A stretch of 64,000 bases of DNA, taken from contig CM028129.1 in assembly GCA_016271365.2 (NCBI GenBank), forward strand, positions 1,006,459,501 to 1,006,523,500, in the 5' to 3' direction. The translations under genes and the position numbers were made by a program. Each line of letters starts with the position of its first letter. The first letter of the stretch is position 1. Origin of the DNA: Neoceratodus forsteri. Lineage: Eukaryota > Chordata > Ceratodontiformes > Ceratodontidae. The notes beneath the pieces are model-generated. The model had not been told where the DNA came from. It ran no database searches and saw only the letters and a program-made list of their open reading frames with translations. Shown one piece after another: positions 47,744 through 58,290 of this stretch.

Positions 47744-48862
47744 TGTGCACATGACACTCTTGTGAGTGAAAATGTAATTACTGTATCTGTGCAGCACTAG
47801 ATTGTGCATTAGAGAAAGAGTAAGGTGCTTCTCGAAGAACCAAATTCCAGTTGCCTTGGTGGTGCAGCTGGTAGTGCAACCAGAGCAGTATTCTGGGCGG
47901 CTTGGGTTCAAATCCCAGCTGGGGCATTATTTCTTTCTCTCTTCTGTTTGTTTGAGTTCCATATATGTGCACACCACACCCTTGTGAATGAAAATATAAT
48001 TGTCTGTGCAGCACCAGGTTGTGCTTTAGAGAAAGAAAAAGGTGCTTCTGGGAATCCTAGGTTTCCAGTTTCCTTGATGGCGCAGCTGGTAGTGTAACCA
48101 GCACGGTATTCTTGGTGGCCTGGGTTCAAATCCCAGCTGAGGCATTTGTTTCTTTCTCTCTTCTGTATGTTTGGGTTCTGTATATATGCACACTGTACCA
48201 CTGTGAACAAAAACATAATTATCTGTGCAGCACCAGGTTTTGCATTAGAGAAGGAGTAAGATATTTCTGGATGTCCCAGGTTTCCAGTTACCTTGGTGGT
48301 GTAGTTGGTAGAGCAACTGAAGCAGCATTCTGGGTGATCTGGGTTCAAATCCCAGCTGGGACACATCTCTTTCTCTCTTCTATTTGTTGGGGTTCCATAT
48401 ATGTGCACACCGCACCCTTGTGAATGAAAATGTAGTCTTCAATGCAGCACCAGGTTGTGTATTAGAGAAAGAATAAGGTGCTTCTGGAAATCCCAGGTTT
48501 CCAGTTGCCTTGGTGGTGGAGCTGGTGATTCAACTAGTGGTGTTTTGGGCAGCCTGAGTTCAAATGCCAGCTGTTGCCCTTTTTTCCTTTCTCTCTTCTG
48601 TTTGTTTGGGTTCCATACATGTGCACACCATACAAGTTGTGAATGAAAATGTAGTTATCTGTGCAGCACCAGGTTGTGCATTGGAGACAGAGTAAGGTGC
48701 TTCTGTTAATTTCAGGTTTCCATGTGCCTTGGTGGTGCAGCTGGTAGTGCAGCCAGAGCAGTATTCTAGGTGGTCTGGGTTCAAATCCCACTTTGGGCTC
48801 TTATTTCTCTCATCTGTTTGTTTGGGTTCCATATATGCGCACACTGTACCGTTGTGAATATA
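47744..48862 (+). repeat. Tandem array of tRNA-headed SINE-like units, part 1 (5 units of 218 bp)
   Basis: Each unit contains a 74-base tRNA-like segment starting at 47853, 48071, 48290, 48507 and 48726 (spacing 217-219). In the first unit it has a paired acceptor stem (GCCTTGG with CTGGGGC, using G-T pairs), box A-like TGGTGCAGCTGG, an anticodon stem CCAGA/TCTGG with loop GCAGTAT, and a perfect T arm CTGGG-TTCAAAT-CCCAG containing box B. The other ~144 bp include GTGCAGCACCAGGTTGTGCATT and TGGGTTCCATATATGTGCAC. A tRNA-derived SINE normally disperses; here units are head-to-tail. Two more units lie at 54.12-54.53 kb. Confidence 0.9.
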
Positions 48863-48879
48863 TATATATTTATTCAAGG

Positions 48880-49647
48880 CAAAAAACTCAGTTTCATGCA
48901 TCAGTTAGAGTTGTTCCATAGTGACAAAAGTGAGGAAATTCAGTGTTAGGGTTGACAACCCTAACTGCGCATCCACCCCCACCACCACCACACACACATA
49001 CATGCAAGTAGGGGAAGGACCAAGGCAACACAATCAATCACACACATCCAGCAGGAGGTGTATACCTGTGTCACTATAGGAAGTGGAGAAATCCAACTTC
49101 AGATATGATACATTAGTTACAAAGTTGTTCTTCGAGTTAATTCACATAAAGGTGAACCAAGCTGGCAGTAGCGAAAATGGTGTACCTCGCTTCATTTTCA
49201 ACATATGGGTGACGAAAGGCGTCATGGGTGCCGCAATGTGAGTCTGTGGCAAATTGCTTAATTTTGGAGCACTGTAACCTTGTAATCCTTAAGTATTTCA
49301 GCACAATAGCAGGAAAAAGCACATCTGTGGGACCAGGTCTTGCCACCCTGCAAATGTCAGCCCAAAGGACCCAACCATTTGCTTGTAGGATGATGTCAAA
49401 GACGTGCAGTCATTAGGAGCATTATTTCACAAAATACTTTCACAAACACGAAAGTGTCATAGTACGATATGTGTTTAGCAGTGCGTGGAATGTCCGGGAT
49501 GACAGTTAGCAGTGACAACCCCATGCCACAGCCCGATGGGAGCATGGGTGTGTGGTTTCATGGTTTAGATAGTTGTATGTTATTCTTGTTACCTGCTGCT
49601 GGTTGTGTGTGATTGGTTGTGTTGCCTTGGTCCTTCCCCTGCTTGCA

Positions 49648-49684
<37 letters not shown>

Positions 49685-49790
49685 TGGTGGGGGAATGTGC
49701 AGTTAGGGTTTTCAGCCCTAACACCGAATTTCCTCGCTTTTGTCACTGAGGAACAATCCTAACTGATGCATTAAATGGATTTTTTTGCCA
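48880..49790. repeat. Long inverted repeat with 0.5-kb spacer
   Basis: The left arm (about 48886-49075) and right arm (about 49590-49785) are inverted copies. GATGCATTAAATGG-like and GTTAGGGTT..CAACCCTAAC sequences, GCATGTATGTGTG and AGGGGAAGGACCAAGGCAACA are shared. A CA/GT repeat lies at the same place in each arm. By eye the arms are 85-90% alike. This suggests a foldback DNA transposon. No coding sequence is in the spacer. Confidence 0.82.
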
Positions 49791-49831
49791 TGAATTTCCC
49801 TTCTTTTTGAGAATGTGCACTATAAATAGTG

Positions 49832-50262
49832 AAGTAACACAAACACAAGCACAAACAGTAACACACAAGGTGACACAAACAGTAACAGAAACGCAAGTAC
49901 AAACATTAATGAAAACAGAAACACAAACACAAGTGCATACGGAAATGCAAATTGTAACAAGCACGGTTACGGTAACGCAATTGGAAACGCAAATGCTTAC
50001 GGTAACAGTAATGATGATGCCAAAGGAAACAAACAGAAGCGAAAATGAAAGCACATACGTTAACGCAAATGGAAATGCAGATGGTGACGCAAAAGAAAAA
50101 GGCAAACAAAAACAGTAATGGAAATGCAAATGTTAATAACGCAAATGCAAGCGCAAACACAAAGTGTAACGCACACGGTGGCGTTGACGGAAACACTAAC
50201 GCAAACGGTTACGGAAACGCAAGTGGAAACGCTAACTGTAACAGTAACAAAAATGCACACCC
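49832..50262. repeat. Degenerate 6-bp periodic repeat
   Basis: Over about 430 bp the sequence is made of hexamers of the form NNAAYG or NNAACR (for example GTAACG, CAAATG, GAAACG, CAAACA, GTAACA). Periodicity creates open frames rich in Thr, Gln, Asn and Ala on + and in Val, Cys and Phe on -; these are not genes. It ends 20 bp before the CR1 copy begins. Confidence 0.85.
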
Positions 50263-50283
50263 TTTTTTTCCCCAAAAGCTGCA

Positions 50284-52294
50284 TTGAGAAACACAGTGAA
50301 TACAAAGAATGTGTGCATAATGTTGGGCCTTGGAGCAGAAAATATCAAAGCTACAGAAATTCAGAATACACATAAGGAGCCAGAAGAACTGTGGGTCACC
50401 CTGGAAACAGGAAATGGGACAGCCATAAGAACTGGGGTTGTCTACAGGCCCCCAGACCAGAGGGAGGACATAGACACATTACTGTTAGAAGATATACAAA
50501 ACATGACAGCTAAAGGGGAGGTTCTGATAATGGGAGACTTCAACATGCCAGATACAGATTGGTCAATACCAGCAGGAACATCTGCCAGAACTAGACTCAT
50601 AGTGGATTCCCTGCAGGGGAGGGCCTCAAACAACTGGTACAGCAACCCACAAGAGACAGGGCTATCCTAGATCTAGTACTGACTAACAAAGAAGGGATCA
50701 CAGATCTCCAGGTAGAAGGTCACCTGGGGCCAGTGACCATCACATGGTATGGTTCAATTTGGCTACTACATCTAAATCATCCCATTCCAAGGCAAAAATA
50801 TGGGACTTCAGAGGAGCTGACTTTGATAAGATGGCCAACAGAGTTAAGCTAGCCCTGGCAAAAGAAACACAGGTGAGGAGGTACAGGCAAAGTGGGCAAG
50901 CAGTAAGGATACAATACTTGAAGCAACATCCCATTGTGTTAGACAGAAAAGGAGAGTGCAAAAAAGAGGAAACCACTTTGGTTCTCAAATACAGTAGCAG
51001 AAAAGGTCAGAGCCAAAGGCTGGCCTTCAGAAAATATAAGGAACACAGCGGGATGAAGATGGGGGCATACCAAACTGCCCTAAGGGAAGCAGGTAAGGCA
51101 GTAAGGCAGGCAAAGTCCCAAACTGAGGAAACACTAGCACAAACAGTAAAGAAGGTGACAAGACTTTCTATAAATACATTAGTGAAAGGAGAAAGTCCAG
51201 AGAAATTGCTAAAGCTTAATGGAAAAGGGAGCATGGAGGAGGAGGACCCTGTAAAGGCATCTATCCTAAATAGATACTTTTGCTCAGTATTCACTGAAGA
51301 GAAGGTAGGGCAGGGCCCACAGCTCAGCATCATGGACACAGGGGGAGGGAGGTGAGCACTACTCCCTTCACAAAAGAAAGGGTCCTACAAGAGCTTGCTA
51401 AGCTCAGGGTGGATAAGGCAATGGGACCTGATGGCATACATCCCAGGGTACTAAGGAGCTAAAGGAGGAACTAGCAGAGCCATTAGCAGAATTGTTTAGT
51501 GAGTCTCTGAGCACAGGAGAGGTCCCAGAAGACTGGAGAAGGGCTCATGTGATCCCACTCCACAAGAGTGGTAGCAGGAGGAGGCGGGGAACTACAGACC
51601 CGGTCAGTCTTACCTCAGTAGTGGGCAAAATTATGGAAGCACTCCTTAAGGAAAGGATAGTGCAACACCTGGAATCCATAGGGGCACAGGATCCAAGACA
51701 GCATGGGTTTACAAAGGAAGGTCCTGTCAAACTAATCTCATAGATTTCTTTGACTGGGTAACCAGAGTGGTGGACCAAGGAGCAGTTGATGTCGCCTACC
51801 TTGACTTCAGCAAAGCTTTTGACACTGTTCCACATAGAAGATTGATAAATAAGCTAGGTAGGCTCGGGGTGGGTCAGAAGTTGGTCAACTGGGTGGCAAA
51901 CTGGTTGGACTGGCAGAAAACAGAGAGTGGTGGTAAATGGTATACAGTCAGAAGAGATGCAAGTCACAAGTGGGTACCTCAGGGATCAGTCCTGGGGCCA
52001 GTCCTATTCAACATCTTCATTAGTGACCTAGCAGATGGACTAGAGGGTAAGGCTTGTCTGTTTGCAGATGACACCAAGATCTGCAACAGAGTAGATGATC
52101 CAGATGGGGTGGGCAGAATGAGAAGAGATCTGGATAAACTAGCAGAATGGTCAGAAGAGTGGCAACTGGGATTTAATGCAAAGAAGTGCAAAATCATGCA
52201 CATAGGGAAGAGAAAACCTGAAGCCACTTATAGGCTGGGAGGAGTTGCTAGCAGTCACAAAGGAAGAAAGAGACTTGGGCATCATCATCACTGA
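50284..52294 (+). pseudogene. CR1 ORF2 (partial endonuclease plus reverse transcriptase)
   Basis: Endonuclease part: ATEIQNTHKEPEELWVTLE, TGVVYRPPDQREDID and VLIMGDFNMPDTDWSIPAG. Linker: KMANRVKLALAKET and [89 protein letters not shown] and the intact catalytic loop [11 protein letters not shown], then KKCKIMHIGKRKPEATYRL. Frameshifts lie near 50640, 51420, 51735 and 52240. Catalytic aspartates are preserved, but the protein cannot be made in one piece. Confidence 0.92.
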
Positions 52295-52983
52295 TGACCT
52301 GAAATCATCCAAGCAGACCTCTAAAGCAGTAGGTAAGGCTAGGGGGTGTTAGGGTGTATTAGTAGGGTATCACAAGTCGTAAGAGGAGGTAATAATCCTC
52401 TGTACAAGACATTAGTTAGCCCCATCTGGAGTACTGCGTGCAGTATTGGAGCCACACCTTCACAAGGACATTAACCAAATTGAGGCAGTCCAGAGAGGGC
52501 AACCAAAATGGTGCAGGGACTGCATCAGAAGACATATGAGGACAGATTAACGGAGCTCAATATGTATACCTTGAGCAAAGGAGGGAGAGGGTGATATGAT
52601 CGAGACATTTAAACACCTTAAGGGCATAAACAAGGTGAAAGAGTCTAACATGTTTAAATATAAGAAAAATAGCAGGACAAGAGGACACAGCATGAGATTA
52701 GAGGAGGCCGATTAAGGGGAATGTGAGGAAATTCTTTTTCACAGAAAGGGTGGTAGATGCATGGAATGGCTTACCACAAGAAGTAGTGGCTATGAATACA
52801 GTGCAGGGCTTCAAACAGGCATGGATAGGCATAAGGGAGCAATACAAATGACTATGAATAGATAGGTCACTGACATAGCAAAGGCCGATGGCACATTTAT
52901 AAGGTAGAAAAAGAAATGGGCAGACTGGATGGGCCTTGCGGTCCTTATCTGCCGTCAACTTCTATGTTTCTATGTTTCTATGT
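50284..52983 (+). mobile_element. CR1-type LINE, 5'-truncated
   Basis: This begins within the endonuclease domain and runs to a TTTCTATG-repeat tail at 52983. It belongs to the same subfamily as the nested copy at 12.38-17.2 kb. ORF1 is absent. The reading frame shifts several times. Confidence 0.92.
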
Positions 52984-52989
52984 AAAATG

Positions 52990-54105
52990 AAGACTTGGAA
53001 TACTAAATTGCTTATATCTCAGGAACCGTACGACGTAGAAAAAAAATTAAAATCTCATATAATTTATGACTTTCCTAGATAGTTTTATATTTAGCCCCAT
53101 AGTGGGGAGCTAAGCATTTTTCCAACGAAAAGTCCGTATCTCTAAGTGTTTCCGAGATACAGGCCCCGGAAGGCACAGTGGATGCCATAATGTTAGCCTA
53201 TGGGAAAAATCGTCAACTTCAGAGTGCCATAACTTTGCAGCCCTCTAATATTTTGTCACCAAACCACTGAAAGGCACATCTGTGGGATATTGACTTTCGT
53301 ATCTCCAAATTTTAGCCCAAAAGACCAAACCATTCTTTTGCGGCAGGGTGGCAAAGATTTCCTATTCTTTTGGGCATAGTGTCGAAAAGTAGTGTCGTGA
53401 TTTGCAACACTTTCGCAAAAAAAAAAGCACGAAAGTGTCGAATGTGTAACACTACTTTGAGACACTACTGTTTACAAAAATTTCAAAAACATATTTCTGG
53501 GGTGTTTAACCCCCCAAAAAAGACATAGCTAGCATCCTCATGGCTCGACTAGGTGAACGCAGCAAGAACTGTGTCCCTAGAGGGTCCCAAATTTAAATGC
53601 TAAGCATTTCTGTGACCACAAACTGAAAACAAAATTGCAGATTTGCAACACTACAGGGGTAATTTGCAACACTAAAAACTGCATTTGCGACACTGTCAAA
53701 CTTTTGGTTAACTTTTCCCATTAACTATAATAGGAAACTTGTTTTTTGAATAACTTTTGAACCGTTTAATATTTTTTCACGAAATCTTTGAAAAGCACAT
53801 CAGGGACCCTGGCTGCATGTTCCCTGAAGGTTTTGGACCAGTCGCGCTGACCGTGCAACCTGTAGGCACAAGCAAACAATGCACAAAAAAGCGTAAATAC
53901 CACATTCTACGGCGTTATGTAGCTCTGCAACTGTATATCTGACTGTTACGAAACTTGGCAGATCCAGAGATCTATGGCACTGCTCAGTGCGTGAAAAATT
54001 TCAGGTAAATCTGTCATACGGTGGCAAAGTTATTAAGCTGCCAAATTTCACACTTTAACATTAAATGGGGTACTCAACTCTAACTATAGTGGCACTACCG
54101 TGCCA
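52990..54105. repeat. Diverged non-coding modules also seen at 49.2-49.5 kb
   Basis: A phrase of the form TAATATTTTNTCAC..AA..CTGAAAGGCACATCTGTGGGA, then TTTTAGCCCAAAAGACCAAACCATT, occurs at 53248-53335. It recurs more weakly at 53768-53850 (AATATTTTTTCACGAAATC, AAAGCACATCAGGGACC) and at 49285-49385 (AAAAGCACATCTGTGGGACC, TCAGCCCAAAGGACCCAACC). A local inverted repeat pairs AACACTTTCG (53411-53420) and ACGAAAGTGT around an A-run. No coding potential is seen. Confidence 0.65.
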
Positions 54106-54116
54106 CTATAATATAT

Positions 54117-54530
54117 ATATATATATTTATCTATGCAGAACTAGCTTTTATAATAGAAAAAGAGTAAAGTACTTCTGGGTGTTCCAGGTTTCCAGTTGCC
54201 TTGGTGGTACAGTTGGCAGTCCAACTGGCATAGCATTCTGAGTGATCTGGGTTCAAATCCCAGCTGAGGCACCTATTTCTTTGACTCTTGTTTATTAGGG
54301 TTCCATATATGTGCACACCACACCCTTGTGAATTAAAATGTAATTGTAAGTGCAGCACCAGGTTGTGCATTGGAGAAAGAGTAAGGTGCTTCTGGGAATC
54401 CCAGGTTTCTGGCTGCCTTGGTGGCACAGTTGGTAGCGCAACCAGTGCAGCATTCCAGACAGTGTAAGTCGAAATCTCAGCTGAGGTACTTATTTCTTTC
54501 TCCCTTCTGTTTGGGTTGCACTAAATGCTG
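54117..54530 (+). repeat. tRNA-headed tandem array, part 2 (2 units)
   Basis: tRNA-like segments begin at 54198 and 54415 (217 bp apart) and continue the phase of the array at 47.7-48.9 kb once the insert is removed. The first has TGGTACAGTTGGCAG and box B GGGTTCAAATCCCAGC. The second is altered in the T arm (AAGTCGAAATCTCAGC). Confidence 0.88.
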
Positions 54531-54965
54531 TCTATGAGGCGAGACTATGGGATCTCAACATGTATACCCCAGAAGACAGGAGAATGAGAGGGAACATGAT
54601 AGAGACCTACAAGTATCTCACAGTGATGAACAAGGTACAGAAAGGGAGTCTCTTTGAAATGAGGAAGAGCACAGAACCAGAGGGCATGCAATAAAGCTAG
54701 AGGGGAAGGAGTTCATTAGGGATATGAAGAAATATTACTTCACTGAAAGGGTGGTGGATGCCTGGAACAGATGGCCAGCAGAAGTGGTGGAGGCAAAAAA
54801 ACAGTACAGGGCTTCAAGCATGCATGGGATAGACATAGGGGAATATTAGGAAATGGGAGAGAAGAGGGAGGGTCACTTGAGACCAGTAAGATCTATGAAG
54901 GCAGACTAGATAAAGACCATCTGGGCAGACTGGGAGCAGTCCTTTTCTTAACTCAGCTTTACTGA
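54531..54965 (+). mobile_element. CR1-like 3' fragment
   Basis: The sequence reads YEARLWDLNMYTPEDRRMRG, then MIETYKYLTVMNKVQ and VVDAWNRWPAEVVEA, the C-terminal tail of a CR1-type ORF2. It is cut at the 3' side by the next fragment without a TTCTATG tail. Confidence 0.78.
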
Positions 54966-55380
54966 TATAAAAGAGAAGATGACAACATTGTACTCCCTGG
55001 AGCACAGAAGAGAGAGAGGGGACATGATTGAAACATTCAAGTACATAAAAGGCATCAACAGGTTACAGGCACAGGAACTTTCTCACTTCAAGAAGAGCTC
55101 CAGGACCAGGGGACATGACATCAGGCTGCAAAGAGGGAGGTTCTCTACCAACACCAGGAAGTTTTTCTTCACAGAAGGAGTGGTGGATGCCTGGAACAGC
55201 CTGTCCCAAGAGGTTGTGGGGATCAACACTGTGGGGGGATTCAAGAATGCATGGGATAGACACAAGGAATCTCTGACTACAAAGGACAACTAGAGTGTCA
55301 AAATAGATCTAAAACAAATGGGCAGACTAGATGGACCTAGCAGTCTCCTCCTGCCATCAACTTTTATGTTTCTAAGTTTA
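54966..55380 (+). mobile_element. CR1-like 3' fragment with tail
   Basis: TLYSLEHRRERGDMIETFKY, QELSHFKKSSRTRGHDIRLQ, FFFTEGVVDAWNSLSQEVVG and a 3' end CAACTTTTATGTTTCTAAG identify the CR1 ORF2 tail and untranslated region. It is closely related to, but distinct from, the preceding fragment. Confidence 0.85.
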
Positions 55381-55970
55381 ATGCCTGTACCAGAGACTGA
55401 GTGACTGGTACTGCTTGCACAAGAGGTGCACATCTTTGCTGCCAATAACCTCTAAAAGAGGAACATACAAAATAATTATTATAAATGTAGAAAGTGTTGT
55501 AATAACACTTTAAAACACTTTTAATAAAACAGATGATGTCCTGTTTAATCTGTTGGATTATCTACTGTCAAAGCAGGGCCAAGTCCCTTGGTGACATCAT
55601 TGTCTGTTAGGAGCCTAAAACACATGGGTGCCCCCAGCCCTTAATTACAGGCTGATTTAAGTATGAACAACCCTGGACTGCAAAGACTCACAGATAAACA
55701 CAAAGACTCACTCAAATTAACTTTTTATGGGCTTTCACACATTAAGAAATCCTGAAGATGACAGTTCCCATTTAAGTTGTACTGGACATCCCTTATTTGC
55801 AAATCTGCAGAGGCACTGCTGCTGTGGTTAAGGCCATGAACCATAGCAACTGTAGAAATTGCTGAGCAGACTATTTGTGGCCTACCTGGAATGAGTTTGC
55901 ACTCTGAATAAGGGCTTTTGTCCTATGATATGACAGATATGCCCTACCTTGTACTGTGTTTAGTTCTGCT
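55381..55970. other. No gene seen
   Basis: No recognised repeat or coding motif is present. Confidence 0.45.
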
Positions 55971-56790
55971 CATAGAAACAGAAATATAGACTTTGATGGC
56001 AGATAAGGACCGCTTGGCCCACCCAGTCTGCCCATGTCCCTACCTTTTGGATAAACTGCAGATCCTAGTTAACCAACAGCCTACTTCCTCCTATCCCCCA
56101 CTAGAATTGCTTTATGTCTGTCCCATGCATTCTTGAATTCCCCCACTGTTTTTGATCCCACTACATCCTCAGGAAGACCATTCCATACATCCACCACCCT
56201 CTCCATGAAAAAATACTTCCTCACATTGCTCCTGGGCCATCCCCCCCTCTATCTTCAGATTGTGCCCCCTTGTTCTTGCACATCTCTTTTTCTGAAAGAT
56301 GCTACCCTCTTGGACTTTGTTGATTCTCTTGAGGTACTTGAACATTTTTATCATGTCCCCCCTCTCCCTCCTTTCCTCAAGGGTATACATATTAAGCTCC
56401 TTTAGTCTCTCTTCATTTGGCTTCTGGTGCAGACCCTGCACCATTTTAGTTGCCCTCCTCTGGACTGCCTTCATCCTGTTTATGTCTTTGCAGGGATGGG
56501 GTCTCCAGAATTGCATGCAGTATTCCAGATGGGGTCTCACCAACTGTCTGTACAGATGGATAACAACTTCCTGTTTTCTACTGGTGATGCCTCCCCCTAT
56601 GCATCCCAATATACCCCAGTCCTCCTTACTGCCTTCTCACATTGTCTGCCTACCTTTAGATCATCTGATATGACTACCCCTAGGTCCCTTTCCATTTTTG
56701 TTGTTTTTAGTACCTCCCCTCAAATTGTGTACTCTTCCCCTGGGTTTTTGTTTCCCAGGTGCATTACTTTACAGTATTTGATTGGTTTTC
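55971..56790 (-). mobile_element. CR1 3' fragment, antisense
   Basis: On the - strand the frame 56609-56169 reads GCIGGGITSRKQEVVIHLYR, LEYCMQFWRPHPCKDINRMK, AVQRRATKMVQGLHQKPNEE and LNMYTLEERRERGDMIKMFK. The 3' end at 55971 has TATATTTCTGTTTCTATG-type sequence, a CR1 tail. The upstream part (56610-56790) is still CR1 but in other frames. Confidence 0.88.
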
Positions 56791-56804
56791 AAGATGGATT
56801 TTTC

Positions 56805-57140
56805 TGAATTCAGAAGGAAACCCAATCAGTGCAGTGTACTCTTTACAGTTTGGATAGAGTGTACTAGCTCCTTTATTGTTTTCCCACATCTAGACCAGTC
56901 ATACAAACAGGGGAACACCACGATACCCTGCCTGCGCAGGTTTGCTGCCACCACTGACAGGCATTTTGTGAACACTCTAGGTGCTGAGACCAGGCCAAAA
57001 TGCATTACTGAAAACTGATACTGTACAGGAGCTATCCTGAACCTCGAACATTTTCATGGCTTGGTCTTGCCAGTATATGAAAGTAGGCATCTTTTGGATC
57101 CATGGACCCCAGCCATTCCCCTTTCTGCAGGGATAGGATA
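56805..57140 (-). pseudogene. DIRS-type reverse transcriptase fragment
   Basis: Reading the - strand gives SMDPKDAYFHIL, then a frame change and YQFSVMHFGLVSAPRVFTKC followed by LSVVAANLRRQGIVVFPCLY and DWSR. This matches the DIRS/Ty3-like RT order (LDLKDAYLHIPI, FxxMPFGLxSAPRVFTKC, YLDDWL). The catalytic YLDDWL reads CLYDWS, so it is dead. It may be the partner of the DIRS recombinase at 43.8 kb only in family, not as one insertion. Confidence 0.78.
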
Positions 57141-57170
57141 ACCAATGTGTTAACATTCTGAACTTACTGG

Positions 57171-57320
57171 TTGCCAGTATAACCTTGAGGTTAGAGCACT
57201 GAGCTTTGAACCAACTTGGTACAACCAGAAGACCTGAGTTTGATTCCTACAGCCTCCACTTGTATACTGTGTGACCCTGAGCAAGTCATGTAACCTCCTC
57301 AGTACTCCCCTCCAAACATG
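57171..57320 (+). mobile_element. MIR-type CORE-SINE
   Basis: The tRNA-like head has GAGGTTAGAGCACTGAGC (box A region) and GAGTTTGATTCC (box B), followed by CCTCCACTTGTATACTGTGT and GACCCTGAGCAAGTCATGTA, the CORE segment. Same family as 31560-31725 (opposite orientation). Confidence 0.85.
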
Positions 57321-57583
57321 TCCTGTTCCAGTGGATCTTACCTGATTACCAAAGATTAAAAAAAAGTGTCCTTTTCCAAGTGCCTGTCTAGTAACCTCAT
57401 GTTTAGCAGGGGTCAACATATAACATTTTTCTTAAGAGTGAGAAGGAACCTGGAAAAAAGACATTGTCCAAGTTGGTAAACAGGTCCTCTTCTCTCTGCA
57501 TTTAGTTGCATTAGCTTTTCCACCTCCAGTTCCAGCAGGATTTTCTGCTAATGCAGTATGAACTGAAAATGCATTGAGCTGGC

Positions 57584-58290
57584 TAAATCATGGAATTTTA
57601 CAAACTAAAACTCGGGACTAAGACCCTTATGGAGTCAACATCCGAACAAGATCTAGGGGTAACAATTAATAATAAATTCAAATCTACAAATCATTGTACA
57701 ATACAAATAGGAAAGGCAAATCACATATTGCATTCAATTAAAAGAAACTTTAAGAGTAGGAGGGTAGATTTCATCATGCCTTTGTATTTAGCATATGTGA
57801 GACCTTTATTAGTTTATGGTAGCCCAGTATGGTGCCCACTGGATAAGGGGAAATACAGAAAATGGAGAAGGTGCAGTGTAGAGCAACAAAAATGATGCAT
57901 ACATTAAATGATCTTAACTATTCTGATAGGCTTAAGCATTTGAATATGATGACATTGGAGACAAGAAGGAAAAGGGGTGATCTACTGTTATGTTTCGATA
58001 TTATGCAAGATGAATATCTAATTAATGAGCTCAATCTTGAATTCAAGGCTGCTAGCATCTGCACTAGAGGGCACTCTATGCAAATTAGACCTCTAAAATT
58101 CCACGCACATAAGAGAAAACAATTTTGCACACAATGGATGGTAAATATGTGGAATAAGTTGCCAAATTACATAATAATAAGCTGAAATAAACGAGAATTC
58201 AAGGCTAGATTGGATAAACACATCCCGGAGGGTAATAAACTCTCCTATTATGGATAATGGATCAGAGCAATTATAGGCACATTGCCTTCT
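57584..58290 (+). pseudogene. CR1/L2-group LINE, C-terminal ORF2 fragment
   Basis: Two overlapping frames read STSEQDLGVTINNKFKST, IGKANHILHSIKRNFKSR, PLYLAYVRPLLVYGSPVWCP, VQCRATKMMHTLNDLNYSDR, LNMMTLETRRKRGDLLLCFD and MWNKLPNYII. This is the region after the RT catalytic core. A single frameshift near 57870 separates the halves, and the sequence is otherwise well kept. Its subfamily is different from the other CR1 copies here. No clear 3' tail repeat is seen near 58250-58290. Confidence 0.85.

Larger units (their letters stand above)
48863..54116. mobile_element. Composite insertion splitting the SINE array (about 5.25 kb)
   Basis: Spacing from unit 5 (48726) to unit 6 (54198) is 5472 bp; removing one 218-bp period leaves 5254 bp of inserted DNA. 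Both junctions are AT microsatellites (near 48860-48872 and 54109-54126). Inside are a foldback region (48880-49790), a degenerate hexamer repeat, a CR1 element and diverged modules (53.0-54.1 kb). Whether 48.9-49.8 and 53.0-54.1 kb are two ends of one element later hit by the CR1 is inference, supported by the shared modules described separately. Confidence 0.6.

Noticed and set aside
47696..48901. Several 60-166 codon frames across the SINE-like array
   Set aside because: They repeat with the 218-bp unit on both strands and cross the tRNA-like heads; no protein motif is present.
49807..50375. Thr/Gln-rich and Val/Cys-rich open frames
   Set aside because: They are translations of a 6-bp periodic repeat, open on both strands.
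47853..54488. Functional tRNA genes at the tRNA-like heads
   Set aside because: Position 33 of the anticodon loop is C in the best unit, D-stem pairing is poor and the copies diverge from each other; they fit SINE heads better than working tRNAs.
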